From: Topomyia yanbarensis
Taxonomy: Eukaryota; Arthropoda; Insecta; Diptera; Culicidae
NCBI RefSeq assembly: GCF_030247195.1
Contig: NC_080672.1
Coordinates: 9,796,001 to 9,860,000, forward strand
Reading direction: 5' to 3'
Length of the DNA stretch: 64,000 nucleotides
In this document: positions 1 through 8,710 of the stretch, one piece after another
Position numbering within the stretch: position 1 is the stretch's first letter
How the letters are laid out: each line of letters begins with the position of its first letter
The notes under the pieces: model-generated
What the model saw: only the letters and a program-made list of their open reading frames with translations
Told to the model about the DNA's origin: nothing
Databases searched by the model: none
Program-made: the position numbers and the translations under genes

Positions 1-189
1 GCCTATAGTATTTTGATTCTACTAATAGGTACATACTACAAAGCCTATTTATGAATGAATACACTACCACTTGAAAAACCGTTGCAAAAACGCATCTTGT
101 GCATATATAATATTGTTTTCGATTCTTGTATATTTATAGTTTCGATATATGATTAAGACCCATAGGGCTGCCCCTTGTAGTTTTTTGTT

Positions 190-360
190 TAAAGTGAGTC
201 TGCGTCTACTTTCGTGGTAGTCGTGGGATACATGCTAAGTAAAAAATAAGAATGTAATAGACATTCCCACAATTCTATTAAACAAAACCAGCTAATGAAT
301 CGTAGTTTGGATAAATGAGAAAGGGGCAATTGCACCACTAGGTGGATTAAAACAGGTTTT
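190..360 (-). repeat. Fragment of dispersed repeat, GTGCAATTGTGCC family
   Basis: Read on the minus strand, this stretch matches the left part of the repeats at 17821-18120 and 43090-43453. The shared part starts with a TTTTAATCCACCTAGTGG block, continues with a gtgcaatt...cctttctcat block, and then a TCTATTACAT block. It has no coding potential. The copy is incomplete, because the right end with its TTGCATAACC motif is missing. The remainder of 1-658 is AT-rich flanking DNA in which I see nothing else. Confidence 0.6.
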
Positions 361-658
361 TTTTCTTGCAAGACAACTTGCAGTTGTCGCAAGAGGATTC
401 TTGCATTTTTGTTAGTGTTTTTACCGGGCAGGTTTAAGTGTACTAAACCAACAACCTTCAAATAGTTTTTGGTTTGGGATGACAAGCTAATTTTTTTTAA
501 CTGCGGAGCACACGGTTTATGGCAACACTTTGAATAGCTTATCTCCTTATGAAATTGTGGGTAGGATTTGATAACAGTCCAATCAATACTAGAACCATTA
601 CAGCATAACAACCATTGCCGGAAGGATGGGATGGATTTGAACGATAACGACTAATTAC

Positions 659-671
659 TGTCTTCTGTATT
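659..671. repeat. Target site duplication of the LINE, low-coordinate copy
   Basis: The 13-bp sequence TGTCTTCTGTATT occurs here and again at 6806-6818, exactly bracketing the minus-strand LINE. The bases before the repeat differ (C at 658, G at 6805), so the duplication is bounded. This copy runs into the poly(T) that is the element's poly(A) tail on the other strand. One or two T residues could therefore belong to either. Confidence 0.9.
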
Positions 672-760
672 TTTTTTTTTTTTATTCATTTCGTTTATTT
701 GATAGGCACAAATGCGTTAGCTTGGCGGTGCCAAATTCTTTTGTTTTTACATTTTGTATA

Positions 761-1110
761 TTTTAAAACTAGGAGGTTACAATGTTGAAATATTTTTTTA
801 AAAAAGAAAAATTTTACAGCTATCTTAAGACTAGAAATAAGATTCTATATACAAGAGAGGGGGCGAAAGATTTTTTTTATGAAAAAATTTTAAAACAAGG
901 AATTCAATAGTAATAATTTTTAGGAAATATTTACAGTTATCTTAAAACTAACAATATAGTTTGGTACACAAAAGGGGGAACAAATATTTATGAGAAAATT
1001 CGCAGGTGTTTTAAGACTAGGGATACAATTCTATTTACAAGATGGGGGACAATAGTTTTAACAAAGAGGTAAAATTACAACTATCTTAAAACTAGGAATA
1101 CAGAATACAA
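761..1110 (-). repeat. Degenerate tandem repeats in the LINE 3' UTR
   Basis: A motif of the form 'atcttaaaactaggaatacaa' recurs, in diverged form, near 761, 825, 941, 1010 and 1084. Three of the copies (825, 941, 1010) are followed by a purine-rich block of the aagaggggg type. Spacing is irregular, roughly 65 to 115 bp. The repeats lie between the ORF2 stop and the poly(A) tail. 3' UTR sequence can be recognised by the LINE reverse transcriptase when priming, so a role in template recognition is conceivable, but that is inference. Confidence 0.6.
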
Positions 1111-1475
1111 ATTTGAACTTTTTTAGCGGAGACTTATGCTTGGTCAAGATATTCAGAGGGGGGCTGTAGAAGCAGTTGTATCAAGGACAGGGGAGAGAAA
1201 GCGTAGATGGTGACCGGGAGAGAAGAGCAAAACTTGCAACTTTCGCTCAAACGGGAGATCAGCGAAAGATTACCGCCTCAGTCTAGTAGGTCGGATTGGC
1301 GGATGGTATTCTTCGGACCCGCGGGGAATCCTTCAAAAGTCATCGGACCTTGAGTCGCTCTCGCTTCAGTTTCCGTAGTGGTAAGTGCGACGGCGGTTAC
1401 ATAGTTGCAGTCTGGAGCTGATCGGTCCCACAAGGCAAGAGAAAGCTTCTAAAACGAGAAATAAAAAGAGAGGGG

Positions 1476-4400
1476 CTAACTTGGGATATTTGTCGTTTTT
1501 ATGAAAGTATAAATAAGGGACATATAGGGGAAATCACGATTTGCCAGTATATCTCGGACTGGGACATTGGGTGGTCTACCTCGGGCCCGAAGGGAATCCT
1601 TTAACTGAGACCTGGCGTCCAAGTACCCGGCGCATACCCAGACAACGTGCTCGATGTCGTGATATCCCTCGTCACAAGCGCACAGACTACTCTCCACAAG
1701 CCCAATACGCCGCAGATGCGCATCCAATGTGTAGTGGTTGGACATAAGTCGGGACATTACACGAATAAAATCCCGACCCACATCCATCCCCCTGAACCAA
1801 GGCTTCGTTGATACCTTTGGGATAATGGAATGTAGCCATCGTCCAAGTTCACCATTGCTCCACGAGGTTTGCCAACTGTTGAGTGTCCTCTGACGACAAA
1901 TACTAAAAAATTCGTTGAAGCAGATTGGTCTTTCGTATATGTCACCATTTAATGCGCCCACCTTTGCTAATGAGTCGGCCTTTTCATTGCCCGGGATAGA
2001 GCAATGAGAGGGGACCCAAACAAAGGTAATTTGATAAGATTTTTCAGATAACGTACACAAGGACTCCTGTATCTTCCCCAGGAAATATGGGAATTGCTTT
2101 TTGGGCTTCATCGCACGAAGAGCCTCGATGGAGCTGAGGCTGTCCGAAATGATGAAGTAGTGATCTGTGGGCAGAGTGTCGATGATCCCAAGGGTGTACT
2201 GAATTGCAGCTAACTCTGCGACGTAAACTGAAGCGGGATCATTGAGCTTGAATGAAGCGGTGATAGTATTGTTGAAGATACCGAAGCCAGTGGACCCATC
2301 GAGATTTGATCCGTCAGTGTAGAACATTTTGTCACAGTCGACTTCTCGGAATTTATTATAAAATATATTGGGGATCACTTGCGGGCGTATATGGTCCGGG
2401 ATTCCACGAATCTCTTCCTTCATGGATGTGTCGAAGAATACAGTAGAATCAGAAGTATCTAGGAAACGAACACGGCTGGGAGTATATGAAGAAGGATTAA
2501 TGCTCTGTGCCATGTAGTCGAAGTACAAGGCCATAAATCGGGTTTGAGAATTAAGCTCGACGAGCCTCTCGAAGTTTTCAATCACCAACGGGTTCAGAAT
2601 GTCGCATCGGATGAGCAATCGATATGAGAGTTCCCAAAATCGATTTTTTAGCGGAAGAACGCCCGCCAGCACTTCGAGACTCATCGTATGGGTCGAGTGC
2701 ATGCAACCCAAGGCAATGCGCAAGCAACGATACTGGATTCTCTCCAGTTTGATGAAGTGTATGTTCGCAGCGGAGCGGAAACAGAAACACCCGTACTCCA
2801 TCACCGACAATATCGTTGTTTGGTACAACCTAATCAGGTCTCCTGGGTGAGCACCCCACCATGTTCCAGTTATTGTTCGGAGAAAATTGATCCTTTGTTG
2901 GCATTTCTGTTTCAGATACCTAATGTGACATCCCCAGGTACCTTTAGAGTCGAACCAGACCCCGAGATATTTAAATGTGAAAACCTGGTTGATCGTTGCA
3001 CCCATTAATAAAAGCTGGAGTTGCGCCGGCTCACGCTTCCTAGAAAAAACAACCAACTCAGTTTTCTCCGTGGAGAACTCAATACCCAGCTGAAGAGCCC
3101 AAGCAGACAAATTGTCCAAGGTATTTTGTAATGGTCCTTGCAAGTCGGCAGCTTTGGGCCCTGTAACAGAGACCACCCCGTCGTCTGCAAGTTGCCTTAG
3201 CGTGCATGAATTGGCAAGACAATCGTCAATGTCATTCACGTAAAAATTGTAGAGTAGGGGACTTAGACATGAGCCCTGGGGAAGACCCATGTAGCTAAAT
3301 CGCGATGTTGTTAAATCGCCATGCGAAAAGTGCATGTGCTTTTCAGACAACAGGTTTAGCAAAAAGTTGTTTAAAATTGGCGAAAGACCATGCTGGTGCA
3401 GCTTCTCTGACAGAATGTAGATAGAAACTGAGTCAAAAGCCCCCTTAATATCCAAGAAGACTGATGCCATCTGCTCTTTGTTAGCATAGGCCATTTGGAT
3501 TTCTGTAGAAAGCAACGCAAGGCAATCGTTCGTCCCTTTGCCTTTGCGGAAGCCAAATTGTGTATCTGACAGTAAGCCATTTGCTTCAACCGAATTGTCG
3601 AGGCGAAACAAGATCATTTTCTCGAACAACTTCCGAATACAGCACAGCATTGCAATCGGCCGATATGAGTTGTGGTCGGAGGCTGGTTTTCCTGGTTTTT
3701 GGATGGCGATGACCTTCACTTGCCTCCAGTCATGAGGGACAATGTTACCCTCAAGAAACTTGTTAAATAAATTCAACAAGCGCCTTTTTGCAGTGTCAGG
3801 CAGATTCTTCAGCAAGTTGAATTTGATTCTGTCTAACCCTGGGGTGTTATTGTTGCATGATAAGAGAGCAAGTGAGAACTCCACCATCGAAAACGGTGTT
3901 TCGTTCGCGGTATCGTGAGGAGACGCGGCGCGGTACGTTTTCTGTACCGGGACAGAGTCCGGACAGATCTTCTTGGCGAAAGCAAATATCCAACGGTTTG
4001 AATATTCCACGTTCTCGTTGGTACTATTACGGTTACGCATACGTCGAGCCGTACCCCAAAGAGTGCTCATCGCTGTTTCTCTCGTTAACCCATCGACGAA
4101 CCGGCGCCAATAACTACGTTTTTTGGCTTTCATTAGACTCTTCATTCGCCTTTGTAACGACGCGTACTGTAGATAGCTAGCGGGTAACCCGTCTTCCCGG
4201 AAGGCCTTATATGCAGTGGACTTTTCCGCGTACAGCTCTGAGCACTCTTTATCCCACCACAGGGTGGGAGACCGTCCATGGGTATTCGCGCTGGGTACTG
4301 GTTTAGTCTGAGCTTGATTCGCACTGTCGAGAATCAAGCCAGCCAAAAACCTGTACTCTTCCTCCGGAGGAAGTTCTTGAGTGGATTCGATTTTAACGGA

Positions 4401-5162
4401 TATCGCGGTCGCGTAACTCTTCCAATCAATGTTCCGTGTGAGGTCATACGATACATTGATTGTTTCCGATGGTCTTGAACCGTTAGCAATTGAAATCACG
4501 ATAGGCAAATGGTCGCTACCGTGGGGATCAGGGATCACCTTCCACATGCAATCTAACTGTAGCGAAGTCGAGCATAGAGATAAATCCAACGCGCTTGCGC
4601 GTGCTGGTGGTGTAGGAATCCGCGTCATTTCTCCCGTGTTTAAGATGGTCATGTTGAAATTATCGCAAAGATCTTGGATTAATGTTGATCTATTATCATC
4701 ATGAAGACAGCCCCATACCGTACCGTGCGAGTTAAAGTCTCCCAGAACTAGCCGCGGTGCCGGTAAGGATTCCGTGATATTACAAAGCGTTCGGTGCCCT
4801 ACCGAGGCTCTAGGAGGAATGTAGATGGAAGCAATGCAGAGGTCTTTACCTTTGATTAAAACTTGACAAGCGACAATTTCAATGCCTGGTGTCGAAGGGA
4901 GGTTAATTCGGTTGAAAGAATAGCACTTTTTGATCCCCAAAAGTACTCCTCCATAGGGGTTTTCTCGATCCAGCCGAATTATATTAAAGTCGTGGAAGTT
5001 GAGATTTATATCGGAAGTTAACCAAGTTTCACATAATGCGAAAGCATCACATTTTAAACTATTTAGTAAAAATTTAAAGGAATCGATTTTCGGGAGGATG
5101 CTTCTGCTGTTCCACTGTAGAACAGTGATCGAATCGGTGACCTCGTTCGATGACTTAGCCAT
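1476..5162 (-). CDS. LINE ORF2: endonuclease, reverse transcriptase, RNase H polyprotein
   Basis: This ORF encodes the catalytic protein of target-primed reverse transcription. From the ATG at 5162 it is 1228 residues. The N-terminal endonuclease/exonuclease/phosphatase domain (about residues 10-230) shows LQWNSRS, CETWL, GDFNSHGTVWG and SDHLPIV. The reverse transcriptase has DIKGAFD, GLPQGSCLSP and the catalytic box LADD near residues 658-661, where many relatives have FADD or YADD. An RNase H domain near residues 945-1060 shows YTDGS, AELAAIQ, SDS and WVPSHCSIPGNEKAD. The C terminus has a cysteine/histidine motif of the CACDEGYHDIEHVVWVC type. I chose the ATG at 5162 over the upstream TTG because it overlaps the ORF1 stop by only 8 nt (ATGGCTAA), an arrangement that suits termination-reinitiation. 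No stop or frameshift was seen, so it may be functional. Confidence 0.93.
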   Translation of the reverse strand: MAKSSNEVTDSITVLQWNSRSILPKIDSFKFLLNSLKCDAFALCETWLTSDINLNFHDFNIIRLDRENPYGGVLLGIKKCYSFNRINLPSTPGIEIVACQVLIKGKDLCIASIYIPPRASVGHRTLCNITESLPAPRLVLGDFNSHGTVWGCLHDDNRSTLIQDLCDNFNMTILNTGEMTRIPTPPARASALDLSLCSTSLQLDCMWKVIPDPHGSDHLPIVISIANGSRPSETINVSYDLTRNIDWKSYATAISVKIESTQELPPEEEYRFLAGLILDSANQAQTKPVPSANTHGRSPTLWWDKECSELYAEKSTAYKAFREDGLPASYLQYASLQRRMKSLMKAKKRSYWRRFVDGLTRETAMSTLWGTARRMRNRNSTNENVEYSNRWIFAFAKKICPDSVPVQKTYRAASPHDTANETPFSMVEFSLALLSCNNNTPGLDRIKFNLLKNLPDTAKRRLLNLFNKFLEGNIVPHDWRQVKVIAIQKPGKPASDHNSYRPIAMLCCIRKLFEKMILFRLDNSVEANGLLSDTQFGFRKGKGTNDCLALLSTEIQMAYANKEQMASVFLDIKGAFDSVSIYILSEKLHQHGLSPILNNFLLNLLSEKHMHFSHGDLTTSRFSYMGLPQGSCLSPLLYNFYVNDIDDCLANSCTLRQLADDGVVSVTGPKAADLQGPLQNTLDNLSAWALQLGIEFSTEKTELVVFSRKREPAQLQLLLMGATINQVFTFKYLGVWFDSKGTWGCHIRYLKQKCQQRINFLRTITGTWWGAHPGDLIRLYQTTILSVMEYGCFCFRSAANIHFIKLERIQYRCLRIALGCMHSTHTMSLEVLAGVLPLKNRFWELSYRLLIRCDILNPLVIENFERLVELNSQTRFMALYFDYMAQSINPSSYTPSRVRFLDTSDSTVFFDTSMKEEIRGIPDHIRPQVIPNIFYNKFREVDCDKMFYTDGSNLDGSTGFGIFNNTITASFKLNDPASVYVAELAAIQYTLGIIDTLPTDHYFIISDSLSSIEALRAMKPKKQFPYFLGKIQESLCTLSEKSYQITFVWVPSHCSIPGNEKADSLAKVGALNGDIYERPICFNEFFSICRQRTLNSWQTSWSNGELGRWLHSIIPKVSTKPWFRGMDVGRDFIRVMSRLMSNHYTLDAHLRRIGLVESSLCACDEGYHDIEHVVWVCAGYLDARSQLKDSLRARGRPPNVPVRDILANRDFPYMSLIYTFIKTTNIPS

Positions 5163-6519
5163 CGAAGGATACGATCGCTGCAAGGAGGGGCCATTTAGTA
5201 GTCAACTGCTTCAAAAATGTTTGCACTATAGGGAGAAAACGTATCAGAAGGCTTTTAAGAGGATCAGTAACATTGAAAGCTGTGAAAATTAAGTCCACTA
5301 TGTCAGAAAATTTCATTAGTCCGCTACTGGACTGAGTATCTGTTTGAAAAAAGGGGACACTTGGGGTTTTTGGTGTCCCTGGAAGTGGTGGGTACTCCTT
5401 GTTAGAATTAATATTTCCAAATCCTGGAGCAATTTGCTTCGGCTTTTGTGCATCACTTCCGTTGGATTTATTGATTGCGGTTGGCGCACTCTGAGTGGAC
5501 GACACCTTGGCACCCTTACGAGGCAATGTAGGGGAGGCTAGATTTCTCCTCTTCCTGGATTCCCCTGGGTTAACCAATGATGTTCCCTCTTGTGGGTCGT
5601 CAGATTCTTGCTCAACGCCAGCCAAAAGAGCAAAGGAATTTTCGGAAGGGACAGATGGCGAAGCATTCTTTAGCATTTCTGCATAAGAGTGCCTCGAGCG
5701 ATCCTTAAGGGAGCGCTTAATTTTATCCCCGCGCTGTTTGTACGCGGGGCATGATTTAAGATCATGCGGAAGGCCCCCGCAGTAAATACACTTCTCAGTT
5801 TCTCCACCGCAAGCGTCATCCTCATGCTCTCCCTCGCATTTGCCGCACCGTTTTTTATTGCCACAATAAGTGGCTGTGTGGCCCAGTTGCTTGCAATTGC
5901 TGCAGTTCATTACCCGCGGTACAAATAGGCGAACAGGTAGGCGAACCTTATCCAGGAGGACATAGTTGGGAAGAGCAGATCCGGAGAAAGTCACCCGAAT
6001 CGAGTCTGACGGAGAATAAGTTGTCTTATCATCTTCAGTTTTTGCGGAATACAATTGCTTGCATTCCAGAATTTTCACCTTTTGAAGTGAAGGGTCCTTA
6101 AAGCAGCCAACCCCGTACTTCAACAGGTCTTCGCACTTTAGACCCGGTTCGGCGACGACCCCATCGATCTCCACAACTCTACAAGGCACATACACTTTGA
6201 ATTGCTTCGTAAAACGCTCGCTGCGAGCAATCTGGTTTGCCTGGTCGAGGTCATTTACTATAACGCGTATCTTATTAGCTCGAACACGTGTTATCTGAGC
6301 CACGGACGGATAGTTGGCAGTCAGCTCCCGTGAGATTTCTAGAATATTGGGCGATTTCGTGTTGGGCCGGAAATACACCACCCAGGGTCCAGTCGAACTG
6401 GCTGGGTATGTTTTAATACGGGGAGGACTGGGGGAATCAGGGGAGGGAGTAATTTCGGGTTTATCCGGTATATCCATGGGAATATCATTCCCATCCAATG
6501 TTACTTCGCCCTCGGCCAT
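5155..6519 (-). CDS. LINE ORF1: Gag-like nucleic-acid-binding protein
   Basis: This 454-residue protein starts with an ATG at 6519 and ends at a TAA that overlaps the ORF2 start. Three CCHC-type zinc knuckles sit at about residues 206-257 (CSNCKQLGHTATYC, then CGKCEGEHEDDAC, then CIYCGGLPHDLKSC). This is the usual arrangement in ORF1 of I-type elements. The region before them (about residues 55-200) contains WVVYFRP, PSVAQITRVRANKIRV and VPCRVVEIDGVV, which look like the RNA-recognition-like fold found in these proteins. The C-terminal part is Ser/Pro-rich and low in complexity, followed by a short hydrophobic helix-forming tail. The protein is expected to coat the element RNA and form ribonucleoprotein particles. 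It is intact, and expression would come from an internal promoter in the 5' UTR at 6520-6805. Confidence 0.9.
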   Translation of the reverse strand: MAEGEVTLDGNDIPMDIPDKPEITPSPDSPSPPRIKTYPASSTGPWVVYFRPNTKSPNILEISRELTANYPSVAQITRVRANKIRVIVNDLDQANQIARSERFTKQFKVYVPCRVVEIDGVVAEPGLKCEDLLKYGVGCFKDPSLQKVKILECKQLYSAKTEDDKTTYSPSDSIRVTFSGSALPNYVLLDKVRLPVRLFVPRVMNCSNCKQLGHTATYCGNKKRCGKCEGEHEDDACGGETEKCIYCGGLPHDLKSCPAYKQRGDKIKRSLKDRSRHSYAEMLKNASPSVPSENSFALLAGVEQESDDPQEGTSLVNPGESRKRRNLASPTLPRKGAKVSSTQSAPTAINKSNGSDAQKPKQIAPGFGNINSNKEYPPLPGTPKTPSVPFFQTDTQSSSGLMKFSDIVDLIFTAFNVTDPLKSLLIRFLPIVQTFLKQLTTKWPLLAAIVSFDG

Positions 6520-6805
6520 TTAGGCACGAGGATAACACGTGGTGTAAACGAGAGATGAAACTTATATTCAGGGGAAAGGGCAGAAGTAGAGACCGATCGG
6601 GGAAAGGGAAATGAAAGAAAAAAAAATACTTAGCTTATATAGCGGCGATTCCGGCTATTCTGTTATTCACTTCACCAGCCTGGGCACCGGTGAACAAAGA
6701 CTGCCTCGAACAATGGTTGACCTTCACTGACAATTTATTCTTGTTCACTTTATGCACAGCACCAGAAAACGAACTGCTTCGATCAAGAGCTCGGAGAGTT
6801 ATGAG

Positions 6806-6818
6806 TGTCTTCTGTATT
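6806..6818. repeat. Target site duplication of the LINE, high-coordinate copy
   Basis: Exact copy of TGTCTTCTGTATT from 659-671. It lies immediately beyond the 5' end of the minus-strand LINE and so defines that end at 6805. Confidence 0.9.
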
Positions 6819-7130
6819 GTCCTTGATCGCAAATCCCATTAGATAGAAAATCCCATAGAAAACGGGACAAATATGCGATCATGGATAGTATAGGTGTAGC
6901 GGAACTGAAGGTTTGGAGGGGTTTAAGGCCTAGGATTCGCTCTAAGCTAGTGATGCGCAAAAAGCTAATCTTATTTACGTAGGTGATCGAATAACAATTT
7001 ATTGCAGCAGTATTTGGACATATTTCGTGATTTCAGCTATATGATACCATCGAATGGCATTACAAGGTATTGATTACCTAATACACGACCTTGTTATAAA
7101 TTACGGATCTTGAAACTTGAAATTGGATTC
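6819..7130. other. Spacer between the two retrotransposons
   Basis: About 310 bp of AT-rich DNA separates the LINE duplication from the LTR element. I see no gene, repeat or motif in it. Confidence 0.5.
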
Positions 7131-7134
7131 AAAT

Positions 7135-8255
7135 TGTAACCCGTCAGGGTAACAATTTAGCACTGGGTGGAAATATACCCTTTCGTGCGTACTCTCTCCG
7201 TAGAGTGCATTGTTTACGAAAATTTATGCTCACCGCTGTTTCGATACCGTTCACTTTTTCTTGTAAATTTTTGTATAGTTTCGCGTTTGTGAACGGTTTT
7301 GTGCGTACAGATAGGTGTAGAAAATTTTGTTAAACATTTGTCAATAACTAACATAGGGCTTAGGTAGGTTACCGCGCTCCTCTTGCTGTTATATTGGTTG
7401 CTGTTTATGCTGCAAAGGAGATGACAGTTATGCGGCGGTGCGGTTTTGTGGTGATGGTGTTTGTTTTGGTGGAGTGAAAAAGGCGGCCATCGTGAAAAAA
7501 CGAGAATGTGACGAACCACGGTGAATAACAGACGTCCGCAATAAGTTTTAGTGAGACAGTTTTCCGCCACTAGAAAAACGATTCAGTGCGCGCGTGTGAC
7601 GGCAAGCTAAGACCGTCGAAAAGTGCCGGCTCGTGGTTCGGGCACAGTGCATTGTGTGGTGTCGGTTCGCCAAAAGGGGATTAGCTAATTGCAAAGGAGT
7701 TCTTTCGCTACCCCGGCTAATTAACAAGGAACCGAACATCAACCGTTCTCGCTATAGAGGATAAGTCGAACGAGCCTAGCTCTCCTCTATAGCTAATAGC
7801 CAAGGAGAACGAAGCAGGGCGGACAAAGGTTCCCCCTGGGAAGTTTACTGCGGTAACTTCCGGGATCGTTTACGGCGAGTAGACGATCCGGCGATTCGTC
7901 GCCAACGTCGCTAGGGAGGTTCCAACAAAGGAGCCAAGCTCACCTCCCTAGCTAAACGTAAAGGACCGCTGCCGGAGCAGCCAACGACCAAAGGAGAACG
8001 CGGCCGTTGTTGTCCCGGCCGGTCGGAGGAAACCGCCCGCCTTTCCGCCCGCAGCAGTGAGCCACCCGCAGCAGCAGTGAAGTGGAGAGTTCGAGGACAA
8101 TAAAGTCGGTAAATTTAGTAATTTATTTTGTTTTGTTTACCCTTTTTTTTGTTGTTACGAAAATCCGAAATTCTGTAGAGGCACCTAGGCCGCCCTGAAA
8201 AGAAGGGTACGCCGGGCAAACAAGAACCCGAGTAGTGGGCAAACCCCTACTTACA
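7135..8255 (+). repeat. 5' LTR
   Basis: Long terminal repeat of 1121 bp from TGTAACCCG to CTACTTACA, matching 15883-17003 base for base as far as I can read. It should carry the promoter (U3), the transcript start (R) and the polyadenylation signal. An AATAAA is at 8099-8104. No canonical TATA box stands out. The short minus-strand ORFs inside it recur unchanged in the 3' copy and are not evidence of a gene. Confidence 0.95.
7751..7981 (+). promoter_or_regulatory. Cluster of six perfect stem-loops in the 5' LTR
   Basis: Six hairpins lie nearly end to end: 7751-7793 (11-bp stem GCTATAGAGGA), 7839-7861 (7 bp, GGAAGTT), 7863-7889 (7 bp, GGATCGT), 7890-7903 (5 bp, GGCGA with a TTCG loop), 7910-7952 (11 bp, GCTAGGGAGGT) and 7968-7981 (5 bp, GCTGC with a CGGA loop). 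Short AAAGGA-type linkers separate some of them. Repeated perfect pairing implies a structured RNA, probably the transcript leader or trailer. The function is unknown. The same cluster recurs in the 3' LTR at 16499-16729. Confidence 0.75.
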
Positions 8256-8257
8256 TT

Positions 8258-8270
8258 TGGCGCACAGCGC
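8258..8270 (+). other. Primer binding site
   Basis: TGGCGCACAGCGC begins two bases after the end of the 5' LTR. TGG immediately after the LTR is the mark of a site complementary to the CCA end of a tRNA primer, where minus-strand DNA synthesis starts. I cannot name the tRNA with certainty. From here to about 8710 is an untranslated leader with no other feature seen. Confidence 0.7.
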
Positions 8271-8710
8271 AAAACACACTGAAAAAAATATTTTCCTATT
8301 TTGGAAAATATTTTTTTCTTCCGGAGTGTGGGGTGCTTCTACTAAATCGAGGATTTTCGTAGAACAGTCGGTGAGGTTTCTTCCGCAATATTGTTCCGCG
8401 GTCGTAATATTTATTTATTTACATTTTTTGGTATATTTTTTTATTTTTGCATTTTCCTTTTTTTGTCCGAATTTGTGGATTGCGTTGTTTGTGTTTGGTC
8501 TGCCGGACGAGTAGTTTGAAGGTTGTTGTCATTTATTCGGTTGCGGTGGCCAATCGCCTTGAATTCTCAACCCGGTTTGAGACATTTTTGGAGCAGCTTG
8601 ATTTCCTGAAATTTTAAGGGAATCGTTAGTGGGCGAAAAATCAGAAATTTTACCGTACCAGTACTTACATGCTTTGTGTCTTGGTGATTTCTTCCAATAT
8701 AGCGCAAGTT

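Larger units (their letters stand above)
672..6805 (-). mobile_element. Full-length non-LTR retrotransposon (LINE), RNase H-bearing I superfamily
   Basis: This roughly 6.1-kb element is transcribed on the minus strand. It has a 286-bp 5' UTR (6520-6805), ORF1 (5155-6519), ORF2 (1476-5162), a 3' UTR of about 800 bp, and a terminal T run at 670-683 that reads as poly(A). A 13-bp direct repeat flanks it. The domain order (zinc-knuckle ORF1; apurinic-type endonuclease, reverse transcriptase and RNase H in ORF2) is that of the I superfamily, which includes the I and LOA clades. I cannot fix the clade by eye. The 3' UTR ends with a small GGCAC/GTGCC hairpin near 705-732. Both ORFs are open and the target site duplication is perfect, which suggests a recent and possibly active insertion. 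Diverged fragments of related copies lie near 49265, 51112 and 52920. Confidence 0.92.

Noticed and set aside
7214..7742. Minus-strand ORFs of 118 and 64 codons in the LTR, repeated at 15962-16490
   Set aside because: They are duplicated only because the LTR is duplicated. They have no recognisable domain and the LTR is a regulatory repeat.
8257..8514. 85-codon plus-strand ORF starting at the primer binding site
   Set aside because: It starts at a non-ATG codon inside the primer site, is Phe-rich from T-rich DNA, and lies in the untranslated leader.
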